Shown: piece by piece, positions 26,093-34,445 of the stretch
Position numbering within the stretch: position 1 is the stretch's first letter
How the letters are laid out: every line of letters begins with the position of its first letter
DNA from: Rhodovulum sulfidophilum DSM 1374
Lineage (GTDB): Bacteria; Pseudomonadota; Alphaproteobacteria; Rhodobacterales; Rhodobacteraceae
Assembly (NCBI RefSeq): GCF_001633165.1
Contig: NZ_CP015418.1
Coordinates: forward strand, 1,798,001-1,862,000
Direction: 5' to 3'
DNA: 64,000 bases
Program-made: the position numbers and the translations under genes
Notes under the pieces: generated by a model
Told to the model about the DNA's origin: nothing
The model's database searches: none
What the model saw: the letters and a program-made list of their open reading frames with translations, nothing else

Positions 26093-27048
26093 TGGCCAGG
26101 ATCCTTGTCACCCGCCCGATGCCCGAAAGGGTCGTCGAGGCCGTCCGGACCCTGGGCGAGACCGAGATTCGGCAATCGACGCTGCCGCTGTCACCCGACG
26201 AGCTGCGCGCGGCATTGACGGATTACGACATCGTGCTGCCGACGCTGGGCGATGCCTTCTCGGCCGGGGTCTTTGCCGATGTGCCGGCGCCGCGGGCGCG
26301 TCTGCTGGCCAATTTCGGCGTCGGCTTCAACCATATCGACATCGCGGCGGCGCGGGCGGCCGGGGTGGCCGTGACCAACACCCCCGGCGCCGTGACCGAT
26401 GCGACCGCCGATATCGGCATGATGCTGATCCTGATGACCTGCCGCCGCGCGGGCGAGGGCGAGCGGCTGGTGCGCGCAGGCCGTTGGCAGGGCTGGCATC
26501 CGACCCAGATGCTGGGGCTGCATGTCACCGGCAGGACGGTCGGCATCCTCGGCATGGGCAATATCGGGCAGGCCATCGCCCGGCGCTGTCATTTCGGCTT
26601 CGGGATGGAGGTTCTCTATCACACCCGCAGCCCGAAGGCGCTGGATTTTCCGGCCCGGGCGCTGGGCAGTCCCGAGGCGCTGGCGGCCGAGGCCGACATC
26701 CTCGTCTCGGCGGTGCCGGGCGGGGCCGGGACCCGGCATCTGATCGGGGCCAATGTGCTGGCGGCGATGAAGCCCACGGCGCATCTGGTCAACATCTCGC
26801 GCGGCGAGGTGGTCGACGAGGCGGCGCTGATCGCGGCGCTCGAGGCGGGCAAGATCGCGGGGGCGGGGCTCGATGTCTACGAATTCGAACCCGAGGTGCC
26901 AGAGGCACTGCGAAGCCGCGAGAATGTGACGCTGCTGCCGCATCTGGGCACCGCGACGCTGGAGGTCCGGACCGCGATGGGGCTGATGGCGGTCGAGAAT
27001 ATCCGCGCCCATCTCGACGGCCGACCGCTGCCCGATCCGGTCGGCTGA
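26092..27048 (+). CDS. D-isomer 2-hydroxyacid dehydrogenase (glyoxylate/hydroxypyruvate reductase type)
   Basis: A 318-residue NAD(P)H-dependent reductase. The Rossmann motif GILGMGNIGQAIARR is near residue 150. The catalytic Arg is in NISRGEVVDE (about 238), the Glu in LDVYEFEPEVPEAL, and the His in LLPHLGTAT (about 287). The upstream segment LLANFGVGFNHIDIAAARAA is typical of glycerate/glyoxylate dehydrogenases. It is the last gene of a tightly overlapping ybjN-proC-csaA unit. Substrate preference is inferred from the family. Confidence 0.9.
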   Translation: MARILVTRPMPERVVEAVRTLGETEIRQSTLPLSPDELRAALTDYDIVLPTLGDAFSAGVFADVPAPRARLLANFGVGFNHIDIAAARAAGVAVTNTPGAVTDATADIGMMLILMTCRRAGEGERLVRAGRWQGWHPTQMLGLHVTGRTVGILGMGNIGQAIARRCHFGFGMEVLYHTRSPKALDFPARALGSPEALAAEADILVSAVPGGAGTRHLIGANVLAAMKPTAHLVNISRGEVVDEAALIAALEAGKIAGAGLDVYEFEPEVPEALRSRENVTLLPHLGTATLEVRTAMGLMAVENIRAHLDGRPLPDPVG

Positions 27049-27059
27049 GCGGTCGGGGC

Positions 27060-27512
27060 TCAGCCCGCCAGATGGCGGATGAGCCCGCGCGATGCGTCCT
27101 CGACCAGATCGAGCACCAGATCGAAGCTGCCATCGTAATAGGGGTCGGGAACCTCGTCGCGGGGGGTGTCGGCAAAGTCGAGAAACAGCCTGACCGGGGT
27201 TTCGCTGTCGATCGGGCGCATCCGTTCCAGCGCGGTCAGGTTCGAGCGGTCCATCGCGAGGATCAGATCATAGGTGGCGAAATCGGCGGCCTTGACCTGA
27301 CAGGCGCGCAGCCGCGTCAGGTCGTAGCCGCGCCCGGCCGCGGCGCGGATCGCGCGCGGGTCGGGCGGATCGCCCACATGCCAGCCCCCGGTTCCGGCGC
27401 TCTCGACCTCGATGTCGAGGCCCTCGGCCAGGGCCAGGGTCTGGAACACCCCATGCGCGGTCGGCGAGCGGCAGATATTGCCGAGACAGACGAAAAGGAT
27501 TCGGGTGGTCAT
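27060..27512 (-). CDS. Low-molecular-weight protein tyrosine phosphatase
   Basis: A 150-residue phosphatase with the P-loop CLGNICRSP (C-x5-R-S) at residues 9-17 and the general-acid loop DEVPDPYYDG near residue 120. Length and both motifs are typical of active enzymes. The ATG has a strong AAGGAGG site 5 bases upstream. Divergent from the sirtuin gene with only 42 bp between start codons. No bacterial tyrosine kinase is adjacent, so the partner is unknown. Confidence 0.93.
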   Translation of the reverse strand: MTTRILFVCLGNICRSPTAHGVFQTLALAEGLDIEVESAGTGGWHVGDPPDPRAIRAAAGRGYDLTRLRACQVKAADFATYDLILAMDRSNLTALERMRPIDSETPVRLFLDFADTPRDEVPDPYYDGSFDLVLDLVEDASRGLIRHLAG

Positions 27513-27554
27513 GGCGGCCTCCTTTTGCTCTGAGGGATAGCGGAGGTGCGCCCG

Positions 27555-28256
27555 ATGACCAAGATCGTGATTCTCACCGGGGCCGGGATCTCGGCCGAAA
27601 GCGGGCTCGGCACGTTCCGCGACGTGGACGGGCTCTGGACCCGCTATGACCTGAATGATGTGGCGACGCCCGAGGGCTTTGCCCGCGACCCGGGGCTGGT
27701 GATGGAGTTCTACAATGCGCGGCGCCGGAACGCGGCCGAGGCGGCGCCGAACCCGGCACATCTGGCGCTGGCCCGGCTCGAGGCGGCCTTGCCGCCCGGA
27801 TCGGTCCGGATCGTGACCCAGAATGTCGACGACCTGCACGAACGCGCCGGAAGCCGGGCGGTCTGGCACATGCATGGCGAGCTGGCGCGGGCGCGCTGCG
27901 CGTCCTGCGGCGCGGGCTGGCCGGCCCCGGCCGAGATGCGGGTGGCGGATGCCTGCCCGTCCTGCGGCGTGGCCGCGACCCGGCCCGACATCGTCTGGTT
28001 CGGCGAGATGCCCTATCGCATGGAAGAGATCTGGGAGGCGCTGCGCGCGGCCGATCTGTTCGTCTCGATCGGCACCTCGGGCAGCGTCTATCCGGCGGCG
28101 GCCTTCGTGCAGGATGCGGCGCGGGCCGGGGCCGAAACGCTGGAGCTGAACCTCGAACCTTCCGAGATCGCCCGCGATTTCGACCGGGGGCTGCACGGCC
28201 CCGCCTCGGAGATCGTGCCGGTCTGGGTCGAGGAGTATCTCGGCGCGCGGCGCTGA
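27555..28256 (+). CDS. cobB: NAD-dependent protein deacylase, sirtuin (CobB type)
   Basis: Removes acyl groups from lysines using NAD. It is 233 residues long. It shows TGAGISAESGLGTFRD near residue 8, TQNVDDLHERAG near 92, the catalytic His in HMHGEL, and two CxxC zinc-binding pairs (CASC, CPSC). The YNAR sequence near residue 53 fits the Y-x-x-R pair of class III sirtuins that prefer succinyl/malonyl groups (inference). ATG 27555 was chosen for GGAGG 8 bases upstream rather than GTG 27546. Confidence 0.93.
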   Translation: MTKIVILTGAGISAESGLGTFRDVDGLWTRYDLNDVATPEGFARDPGLVMEFYNARRRNAAEAAPNPAHLALARLEAALPPGSVRIVTQNVDDLHERAGSRAVWHMHGELARARCASCGAGWPAPAEMRVADACPSCGVAATRPDIVWFGEMPYRMEEIWEALRAADLFVSIGTSGSVYPAAAFVQDAARAGAETLELNLEPSEIARDFDRGLHGPASEIVPVWVEEYLGARR

Positions 28257-28300
28257 GGAGGCGCCCGAGGCCCCGATAGGCCCCCGGCGCCCGGGCCGCC

Positions 28301-28789
28301 TCAGTGCGCCATGTGGCCCTTCATCGGCATGTCCGTTTCGTTGCCCATCGACGAGCGGACGCTTTCGACCGGGGCGTCGACCTCGACCGTGCCGGCCTTC
28401 TCGAAGGTCAGGGTCAGGCCGACGATGTCGCCCTCGGTCAGCGGTCGGGTCAGGCCCAGCAGCATGACATGGTCGCCGCCGCGGCGCAGATCGTGATGGC
28501 CATGGGCGGGCACCGGGAAGCCGTCCTCGACCTCGATCATCCGCATCACCCCGTTGGCATCCGAGACATGGGTGTGCAGCTCGACCCGCTCGGCGGCGTC
28601 CGAGGCGGCGGCGATCAGCCGGTCGTCCTCGGCGCCGGTATTGACGAGGGTCATGAAGGCGGCGCCCGATTGCGCCATCGCCGAGGAGGCGCGGGCATAG
28701 GCGCCCTCGACGGCGATATCGCCGGCAATGGCGGGCAGGGCGGGGGCGAGCGCGATCAGGCTCGCATAGAGGGTGGTTTTCAGGGACAT
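28301..28789 (-). CDS. Periplasmic copper chaperone PCu(A)C
   Basis: A 162-residue exported protein with a Sec signal peptide (cleavage likely after IAG, near residue 23). The copper site of the PCu(A)C family is visible: His in VELHTHV and Met in NGVMRMIEV, followed about 20 residues on by HGHHDLRRGGDHVMLLGL. It delivers Cu(I) to cytochrome oxidase. A His/Met-rich tail (METs such as DMPMKGHMAH) adds possible metal ligands. GGAGG precedes the ATG. It lies 45 bp after a small DUF2946-like gene. Confidence 0.9.
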   Translation of the reverse strand: MSLKTTLYASLIALAPALPAIAGDIAVEGAYARASSAMAQSGAAFMTLVNTGAEDDRLIAAASDAAERVELHTHVSDANGVMRMIEVEDGFPVPAHGHHDLRRGGDHVMLLGLTRPLTEGDIVGLTLTFEKAGTVEVDAPVESVRSSMGNETDMPMKGHMAH

Positions 28790-28834
28790 TTCTGGCCTCC
28801 TGGTCCTTGGCTTTCTGGAAAGGGTCGTCGGGGG

Positions 28835-29185
28835 TCAGTCGATGCGGCCGGGAGGCGCGCGCGAGCGCGGTTGCGGCGGGCGGCGTCCGCAGGCCGCGCG
28901 CCGCCGGTCGCGGTGGCCGAGCGGCCGGGCGCGGAGCAGGCGGACCGGCAGGGCCGGGGGCGCGGGCGCAAGCGCTGCCAGCGCCGCGATCCCGTCGGGG
29001 CAGATATGCGGCGGCCCGGTCGGGTGTCCGCTTGCATCGACCTCGACCGCCTGCAGGCCGAAGCCGGTGCAGAGCACGATCCGGTCCACCGGACGGGGGG
29101 CCGCGCGCGCCGCCGCGAGGCTCAGCGAGGTGAGCGCGAGCAGCAATGCGAGGCAGATGCCGATGAGGGAGCGGAACCCGGTCAT
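28835..29185 (-). CDS. Small exported protein, DUF2946-like
   Basis: A 116-residue protein with an N-terminal hydrophobic helix (residues 8-28, signal or anchor) followed by VLCTGFGLQAVEVDASGHPT and PHICPDGIAALAAL. This order, with the two cysteines, resembles DUF2946 proteins found in copper-resistance gene groups. The C-terminal half is Arg/Pro-rich. It probably forms an operon with the copper chaperone. The assignment is tentative, and no strong ribosome-binding site precedes the ATG. Confidence 0.6.
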   Translation of the reverse strand: MTGFRSLIGICLALLLALTSLSLAAARAAPRPVDRIVLCTGFGLQAVEVDASGHPTGPPHICPDGIAALAALAPAPPALPVRLLRARPLGHRDRRRAACGRRPPQPRSRAPPGRID

Positions 29186-29262
29186 GGCGCCAGTTTAGAG
29201 CGACTCGAGACCGGGGGCGATCCTGAAACGTCGAAAGCAGGCACTCCCGACCAGGGCCTGCA

Positions 29263-29360
29263 CGGGCCTGCACGGGGTTGCGCCCCGCTTGTCCCGAGTC
29301 GGGCCGGGCCGTGCGCAGGCGCGCGGTGCCTCCGGCGGGGGTATTGGAGCCAAGAAGAAG
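29263..29360 (+). repeat. Structured ~100-bp repeat, copy 1
   Basis: A 98-bp element about three-quarters identical to the 101-bp element at 34280-34380 in the opposite orientation. It contains stem A (CGGGG-TTGCG-CCCCG, 29273-29287), stem B (CCGTGCGC / GCGCGCGG) and the conserved tail GGCGGGGGTATTGG, then CCAAGAAGAAG. It lies in the 250-bp gap between rpmB's terminator and the DUF2946-like gene, antisense to both. Confidence 0.75.
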
Positions 29361-29372
29361 GCGGCGCCAATG

Positions 29373-29397
29373 CAAAAGGCCCCGCGCAAGCGGGGCC
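29373..29397 (-). terminator. Intrinsic terminator of rpmB
   Basis: Read on the minus strand: GGCCCCGC-TTGC-GCGGGGCC followed by TTTTGC, 39 bp after the rpmB stop codon. The 8-bp perfect GC stem, 4-base loop and T-run make a textbook Rho-independent terminator. Confidence 0.88.
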
Positions 29398-29435
29398 GCC
29401 GGACAGTTTTGCAGGTCGGGCTCGGCCGGGCCGGA

Positions 29436-29723
29436 TCAGGCCGTGGCCCGGGCCTTCTCGATGTCCTTCTTGACCTTGAGCGCCTTGTCGGACAGCTCGG
29501 CTTCGCTGGCCTTGGCCAGGAAGTTGTCGAGACCGCCGCGGTGGTCGACGGTGCGCAGGCCCGCCGCCGAGACGCGGAACTTGAAGGACCGGCCCAGAAC
29601 GTCGGAGATAAGGGTGACCTCGTTGAGGTTCGGCAGGAACCGGCGCCGGGTCTTGTTATGGGCATGGCTGACATTGTTGCCGGTCATCGGCCCTTTGCCG
29701 GTCAGTTCGCAGACGCGCGACAT
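29436..29723 (-). CDS. rpmB: 50S ribosomal protein L28
   Basis: Large-subunit ribosomal protein, 95 residues. It begins [20 protein letters not shown] and continues with [15 protein letters not shown], the L28 signature; the C-terminal extension is typical of alphaproteobacteria. GAGGAAAAG precedes the ATG. It is monocistronic with its own terminator. Confidence 0.97.
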   Translation of the reverse strand: MSRVCELTGKGPMTGNNVSHAHNKTRRRFLPNLNEVTLISDVLGRSFKFRVSAAGLRTVDHRGGLDNFLAKASEAELSDKALKVKKDIEKARATA

Positions 29724-29861
29724 GGTTCTTTTCCTCGTTTCGATAAAGCGACCGACGCCGCAAAGGCAGCGCCAAGAATTCCGTCCGAGGCTAATAGGGG
29801 GAAGACGGGGTGGGGTCAAGCGATTCATCCCGGGGGCGGACCGGCGCCGGGCGTCGGGGGC

Positions 29862-30602
29862 TCATGGGCTGGCGTGGCGGGCGACGAAGCGGGCGAGGAT
29901 GGTCTCGGGGATGTCGACCTTCCGGGCACGGCAGAGCGCGATCAGGTCGTCGGCGGCCTCGGGCGGGAAATAGCCCCGGTCGCGGTAGATCCGGATCCGA
30001 AGCTCGAAGCCCGCGCTGTCGGCCTCGGGATGGAACTGGGTGGCGTAGACATTGGCGCCGTGGCGGATCATCTGGAACGGGCAGGTGTCGGAGGCCAGCA
30101 GATGGGCGCAGCCCGGGGGCAGCGCCTCGACCGCCTCCTTGTGGCCGACGAAGGCCGGGAAGGTCTCGGGCAGGCCGCGGGTCAGCGGCTCGGTGCGTCC
30201 GGCCTCGGTCAGGCGGCAGGTGGTGGTGCCGACCGGCTCGGCAAAGCGGCCCCTGGCCACCGGTGCGCCAAGATGGTGGGCGAGAAGGCCGATGCCGTAG
30301 CAGCAGCCCAGGAAGGGAATGTCGCGGGCGGTGATGTCGGGCAGAAGGCCGAGGATCGCGGCCTCGATCCGGCGGTCGGTGGCGGATTTTGCTGCCTCGG
30401 GGTCCGAGACGCAGCCCGGGCCGCCGCCCACGATCACCCCGGAAAAGGCATCGAGCGAGAGATCGGCCGGCAGCGGTTCGCAGTCAAGCCGGAGGCGGTG
30501 GGCATTCTCGGGAGCGATCCCGCCTTTCCGGAGGAAGGCCGCGTATTCGTCATCGGCGGCCTCGGCCTCGGGGCGGAGCTGGAGGATCAGGAAGGGCTTC
30601 AT
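29862..30602 (-). CDS. Class I glutamine amidotransferase
   Basis: A 246-residue stand-alone amidotransferase of the GMP-synthase-like subgroup. The nucleophile is the Cys in FLGCCYGIGLLAHHLG (about residue 100), and the His-x-Glu pair is in ATQFHPEADS (about residue 190). SGVIVGGGPGCVSDPE lies near residue 55. Its substrate is unknown; relatives act on polyamines or as uncharacterised hydrolases. It begins 19 bp after meaB and is probably co-transcribed. Confidence 0.88.
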   Translation of the reverse strand: MKPFLILQLRPEAEAADDEYAAFLRKGGIAPENAHRLRLDCEPLPADLSLDAFSGVIVGGGPGCVSDPEAAKSATDRRIEAAILGLLPDITARDIPFLGCCYGIGLLAHHLGAPVARGRFAEPVGTTTCRLTEAGRTEPLTRGLPETFPAFVGHKEAVEALPPGCAHLLASDTCPFQMIRHGANVYATQFHPEADSAGFELRIRIYRDRGYFPPEAADDLIALCRARKVDIPETILARFVARHASP

Positions 30603-30621
30603 GCGCGGCCCTGCCGATGGG

Positions 30622-31605
30622 TCAGGCGCTGACGCCGAGCGCGGTCAGCATCTCGGTCGAGGCATGGGCGACGGTCAGCTCGCCCCCGGCCACCTTCGCG
30701 CCGAGATCCGCCATCCGGGCCCGCATCGCCGGGTCGCGATCGAGCCGGGCCAGCAGGCCGCGCCGGACCTCCTCGGCGAACCAGTAGCGGGCCTGGGCGG
30801 CGCGGCGGGCATCGAAATGGCCGTGCTCGCGGCGCCAGTCGGCAAGCGCCTGCATGTCCTCCCAGGCTTCGCGAAGCCCGCGTTCCTCGACCGCCGAGAC
30901 CGCGACCGCCTTGGGGAACCCCTCGGGGTCCTGGGGACGGCGGCGCAAGAGGTGCAGCGCGCCCGCGTAATCGGCCCGGGTGCGTTCGGCGGCGGGTTTC
31001 AGGTCGCCATCGGCCTTGTTGACGAGGATCAGGTCGGCCATTTCCATGATGCCGCGCTTGACCCCCTGCAGCTCGTCGCCGCCGGCGGGCGCCATCAGCA
31101 ACACGAACAGGTCGGTCATCTCGGCGACCATGGTCTCGGACTGACCGACCCCCACGGTCTCGATCAGCACGATGCCGAAGCCCGCCGCCTCGCAAAGCGC
31201 CACCGCCTCGCGGGTGCGGCGCGCCACGCCCCCCAGCGCCGACTGGCTGGGCGAGGGGCGGATGAAGGCGTTCGGGTCGCGCGACAGCCGTTCCATCCGG
31301 GTCTTGTCACCGAGGATCGAGCCGCCCGAGCGGGCCGAGGACGGATCGACCGCCAGCACCGCGACCTTGTGGCCCTCGTCTGTCAGCATCCGCCCGAAGC
31401 TCTCGATCAGGGTCGATTTGCCCACGCCCGGCGTGCCCGACAGCCCGATCCGGAGCGCCTGTCCGGGCGCGTCGGTCAGCAGGCCCAGCAGCTCCTGGGC
31501 CTGGGCGCGGTGATCCTCGCGGCCGCTTTCGATCAGGGTGATCGCCCGGGCGAGGGCACGGCGTTCGCCGGACTTGATGCGGGGGGCAAGCTCGTCTGGG
31601 GTCAT
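30622..31605 (-). CDS. meaB: Methylmalonyl-CoA mutase-associated GTPase MeaB
   Basis: G3E-family GTPase that loads and protects the B12 cofactor of methylmalonyl-CoA mutase. It is 327 residues long. The P-loop GTPGVGKST is near residue 56, and VDPSSARSGGSILGDKTRM, LIETVGVGQSE and LVNKADGD follow; all are MeaB/ArgK signatures. The ATG at 31605 follows CGGAG. Its metabolic partner Mce lies 7 kb away. The mutase itself is outside this window. Confidence 0.95.
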   Translation of the reverse strand: MTPDELAPRIKSGERRALARAITLIESGREDHRAQAQELLGLLTDAPGQALRIGLSGTPGVGKSTLIESFGRMLTDEGHKVAVLAVDPSSARSGGSILGDKTRMERLSRDPNAFIRPSPSQSALGGVARRTREAVALCEAAGFGIVLIETVGVGQSETMVAEMTDLFVLLMAPAGGDELQGVKRGIMEMADLILVNKADGDLKPAAERTRADYAGALHLLRRRPQDPEGFPKAVAVSAVEERGLREAWEDMQALADWRREHGHFDARRAAQARYWFAEEVRRGLLARLDRDPAMRARMADLGAKVAGGELTVAHASTEMLTALGVSA

Positions 31606-31729
31606 CGGCGGCTCCGGGTCTTTCGGGGGCGGCTCCTGTCTTGCCCTGCCCGGGCCGGGCTGTCCAGCCCTCCCTCCCGCTCTGTCGCGCAGTCTGGCCG
31701 TGCGGGCCGCGATGGCGCATAAGGCGGGC

Positions 31730-34171
31730 ATGACGCAGCTGCCCATCGATGCCGTGCTTCCCGACCTGACCGCCGCCCTTGCCCGCGCGGGCCGGGCCGT
31801 GCTGCAGGCGCCGCCCGGAGCGGGCAAGACCACGCGGGTGCCGCTGGCGATGCTGGAGGCCGGGCTGACCGGGGGCCGGATCGTGATGCTGGAGCCGCGG
31901 CGCCTTGCCGCGCGGGCCGCTGCCGAAAGGATGGCCGAGGCCCTGGGCGAACCGGTCGGCCAGACCGTCGGCTACCGCATCCGGGGCGAGGCCAGGGTCG
32001 GCCGCGCCACCCGCATCGAGGTGGTGACCGAGGGCATCCTGACGCGGATGATCCAGTCCGATCCGGGGCTCGAGGGCATCGGCGCGATTCTCTTCGACGA
32101 GTTCCACGAACGCTCGCTGACCGCCGATCTGGGGCTGGCGCTGGCCTGGGAGGTTCGTTCGGCGCTGCGCGAGGACCTGATCCTCGTGGTGATGTCGGCG
32201 ACGCTGGATGCCGAGCCGGTGGCGGCGCTGATGGAGGATGCGCCGGTCGTGAGCTCCGAGGGGCGCAGCTTTCCGGTGACGACGCGCTGGTTGCCGCGCC
32301 CGCTGCCGAAGGGCACGCGCCTGCCCGCCGCCACGGCCGATCTGGTGGTCGAGGCCGCCGCCGAGACCGCGGGCGGGCTGCTGGTCTTCCTGCCGGGCGA
32401 GGGCGAGATCCGCCGCTGTGCCGCAGCGCTCGAGGGGCGGTTGCCGGAGGATTGCCGGATCCGGCCGCTTTACGGTGCGCTGCCCTTCGCCGAGCAGCGC
32501 GCCGCGATCCTGCCCGCGCGCGAGGGGCGCAAGGTGGTGCTGGCCACCTCGATCGCCGAGACCTCGCTGACCATCGAGGATGTGCGGGTGGTGGTCGATG
32601 CGGGCCGCGCCCGCCGGTCGCGCTTCGATCCGAATTCGGGCATGGCGCGGCTGGTGACCGAGCGCGTCACCCGGGCCGAGGCCGATCAGCGCCGCGGCCG
32701 GGCCGGGCGGGTGGCCGAGGGCGTCTGCTACCGGCTCTGGAGCAAAGGCGAGGACGGCGCCCTTGCCGCCTATCCCCCGGCCGAGATCGAGGCGGGCGAC
32801 CTGGCGGGGCTGGCGTTGGAACTCGCGGCCTGGGGCGCCTCCGGCCCCGGCGATCTGGCCTTCCTGACCCCGCCCAATCCGGGCGCCTTCGCCGAGGCGC
32901 GGGCGCTTCTGGCCGGGCTCGGGGCGCTCGATGCCGCGGGGCGGATCACCGGCCATGGCCGCGCGCTGGCGGCGTTGCCCCTGCATCCGCGGCTCGGACA
33001 TATGCTGCTTGCGGCGGGGCGGCAGGCCGCGCCTCTGGCCGCGCTCCTGTCCGAACGCGACCCCTTGCGCGGTGCGGGCGCCGATCTGGCGCTGCGGCTG
33101 CGTTGCCTGAGCGATCCGAAGGCGCCGAGCCCGGTGCCGCCCGACCGGGGCGCGCTGGCCCGGATCCGGACCGAGGCGAAACGGCTGGCCGGGCGCGCGC
33201 CCGGGGCCCCGCGTCCGATGAGCCCGGGCGAAATGGCGGCGCTGGCCTATCCCGACCGGGTCGGGCTGCGGCGCCGGGGGACCGCGCCGCGCTTCGTGCT
33301 CTCGGGCGGCAAGGGGGCCGTCCTGGACGAGGCCGATCCGCTCGCGGGGCAGCGGCTGATCGTGGCGCTCGATCTCGATGGCGATGCCCGCGAGGCGAAG
33401 GTGCGGCTTGCTGCGCCGCTCTCCGAGGCCGAATTGCGCGCGGTCCATGGCGCGGCCATCGCCTGGACCGATACCTGCGAGTGGTCGCGGCGCGAGTCCC
33501 GCGTGACGGCACGGCGGCAGGAACGCTTCGGCGCGCTGGCGCTCGACGACCGCAGCTGGCCCGATCCCCCGCCCGAGACGGTCGCGCGCGCTATGCTCGA
33601 GGGCGTCCGCGCGCTGGGCCTGCCCTGGAGCGATGCGGCGCGCCGTTTCCGGGCGCGGGTCGAGCTTCTGCGCGCCGAAGGGGCGGAGCTGCCCGATTTC
33701 TCCGATGCGGGGCTGATGGCGGGGCTCGAGGACTGGTTGCTGCCGCATCTGGGCGGGGTCCGGTCGGCAGAGGACCTCAAGCGCCTCGACCTTCTGCCCG
33801 CGCTGACCGCCCGGCTCGACTGGGAGGCCCGGCAGAGTGTCGACCGCCTGGCGCCGCCCGCCTTCGAGACGCCGCTGGGGCGGAAGATCCCCATCGACTA
33901 TGGCGCCGAGGCCCCGGGGATCGAACTGCGCCTGCAGGAGCTTTTCGGCGTGACCGAACACCCGACGGTGGGGCCGAACCGGCTGCCGCTCCGGATCACG
34001 TTGCTGTCGCCCGCCGGGCGTCCGGTGCAGGTCACCCTGGACCTGCCCGGCTTCTGGGCGACCAGCTATGCCGATGTACGCAAGGACATGCGCGGGCGCT
34101 ACCCGCGCCATCCCTGGCCCGAGGACCCGACCGCCGCCGCCCCCACGCTCCGCGCCAAACGCCGGAGCTGA
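31730..34171 (+). CDS. hrpB: ATP-dependent helicase HrpB
   Basis: DEAH/RHA-type RNA helicase of 813 residues, the usual HrpB length. Motif I APPGAGKTTR is near residue 27, motif II DEFHERS near 121, motif III SATLD, motif V TSIAETSLTIEDV, and motif VI QRRGRAGR. The C-terminal HrpB-specific domain ends with a typical FWATSYADVRKDMRGRYPRH. The start at 31730 has AAGG nearby; an ATG at 31712 is an alternative. Its cellular substrate is not established. It is divergent from meaB. Confidence 0.95.
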   Translation: MTQLPIDAVLPDLTAALARAGRAVLQAPPGAGKTTRVPLAMLEAGLTGGRIVMLEPRRLAARAAAERMAEALGEPVGQTVGYRIRGEARVGRATRIEVVTEGILTRMIQSDPGLEGIGAILFDEFHERSLTADLGLALAWEVRSALREDLILVVMSATLDAEPVAALMEDAPVVSSEGRSFPVTTRWLPRPLPKGTRLPAATADLVVEAAAETAGGLLVFLPGEGEIRRCAAALEGRLPEDCRIRPLYGALPFAEQRAAILPAREGRKVVLATSIAETSLTIEDVRVVVDAGRARRSRFDPNSGMARLVTERVTRAEADQRRGRAGRVAEGVCYRLWSKGEDGALAAYPPAEIEAGDLAGLALELAAWGASGPGDLAFLTPPNPGAFAEARALLAGLGALDAAGRITGHGRALAALPLHPRLGHMLLAAGRQAAPLAALLSERDPLRGAGADLALRLRCLSDPKAPSPVPPDRGALARIRTEAKRLAGRAPGAPRPMSPGEMAALAYPDRVGLRRRGTAPRFVLSGGKGAVLDEADPLAGQRLIVALDLDGDAREAKVRLAAPLSEAELRAVHGAAIAWTDTCEWSRRESRVTARRQERFGALALDDRSWPDPPPETVARAMLEGVRALGLPWSDAARRFRARVELLRAEGAELPDFSDAGLMAGLEDWLLPHLGGVRSAEDLKRLDLLPALTARLDWEARQSVDRLAPPAFETPLGRKIPIDYGAEAPGIELRLQELFGVTEHPTVGPNRLPLRITLLSPAGRPVQVTLDLPGFWATSYADVRKDMRGRYPRHPWPEDPTAAAPTLRAKRRS

Positions 34172-34279
34172 CAGCGGGCGCGCTGTCAGATGGAGCGCCT
34201 GCGGCGCAAGATCCCCATCTCGGCATCCCCGTCTCGGCTCCGGCCCCGGAGGGCCGTCGCCTCGGAGAACGCCCCACCC

Positions 34280-34380
34280 CTTCTTCTTGGTGCCAATACC
34301 CCCGCCAGAGGCGCCGCGCGCGTCTTGCGCGCGGCTCGGCCCAACCCCGGTCAAGCCGGGCAAAGCCCGGTGCGGGTCCG
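34280..34380 (-). repeat. Structured ~100-bp repeat, copy 2
   Basis: A 101-bp element homologous to copy 1 at 29263-29360, read on the minus strand. Stem A is CCGGGC-TTT-GCCCGG (34356-34370) and stem B GCCGCGCGC-AAGAC-GCGCGCGGC. The tail GGCGGGGGTATTGG then CCAAGAAGAAG is identical apart from the two bases joining the blocks. It lies downstream of argF in the sense direction, so it could be transcribed as part of the argF 3' region. Confidence 0.75.
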
Positions 34381-34445
34381 GGGGCGGGAGCCCCCCCCGG
34401 TCTATCGGTGCGGCCTCAGAGGCTGGAGCCCCCGGCGCCGAAATC

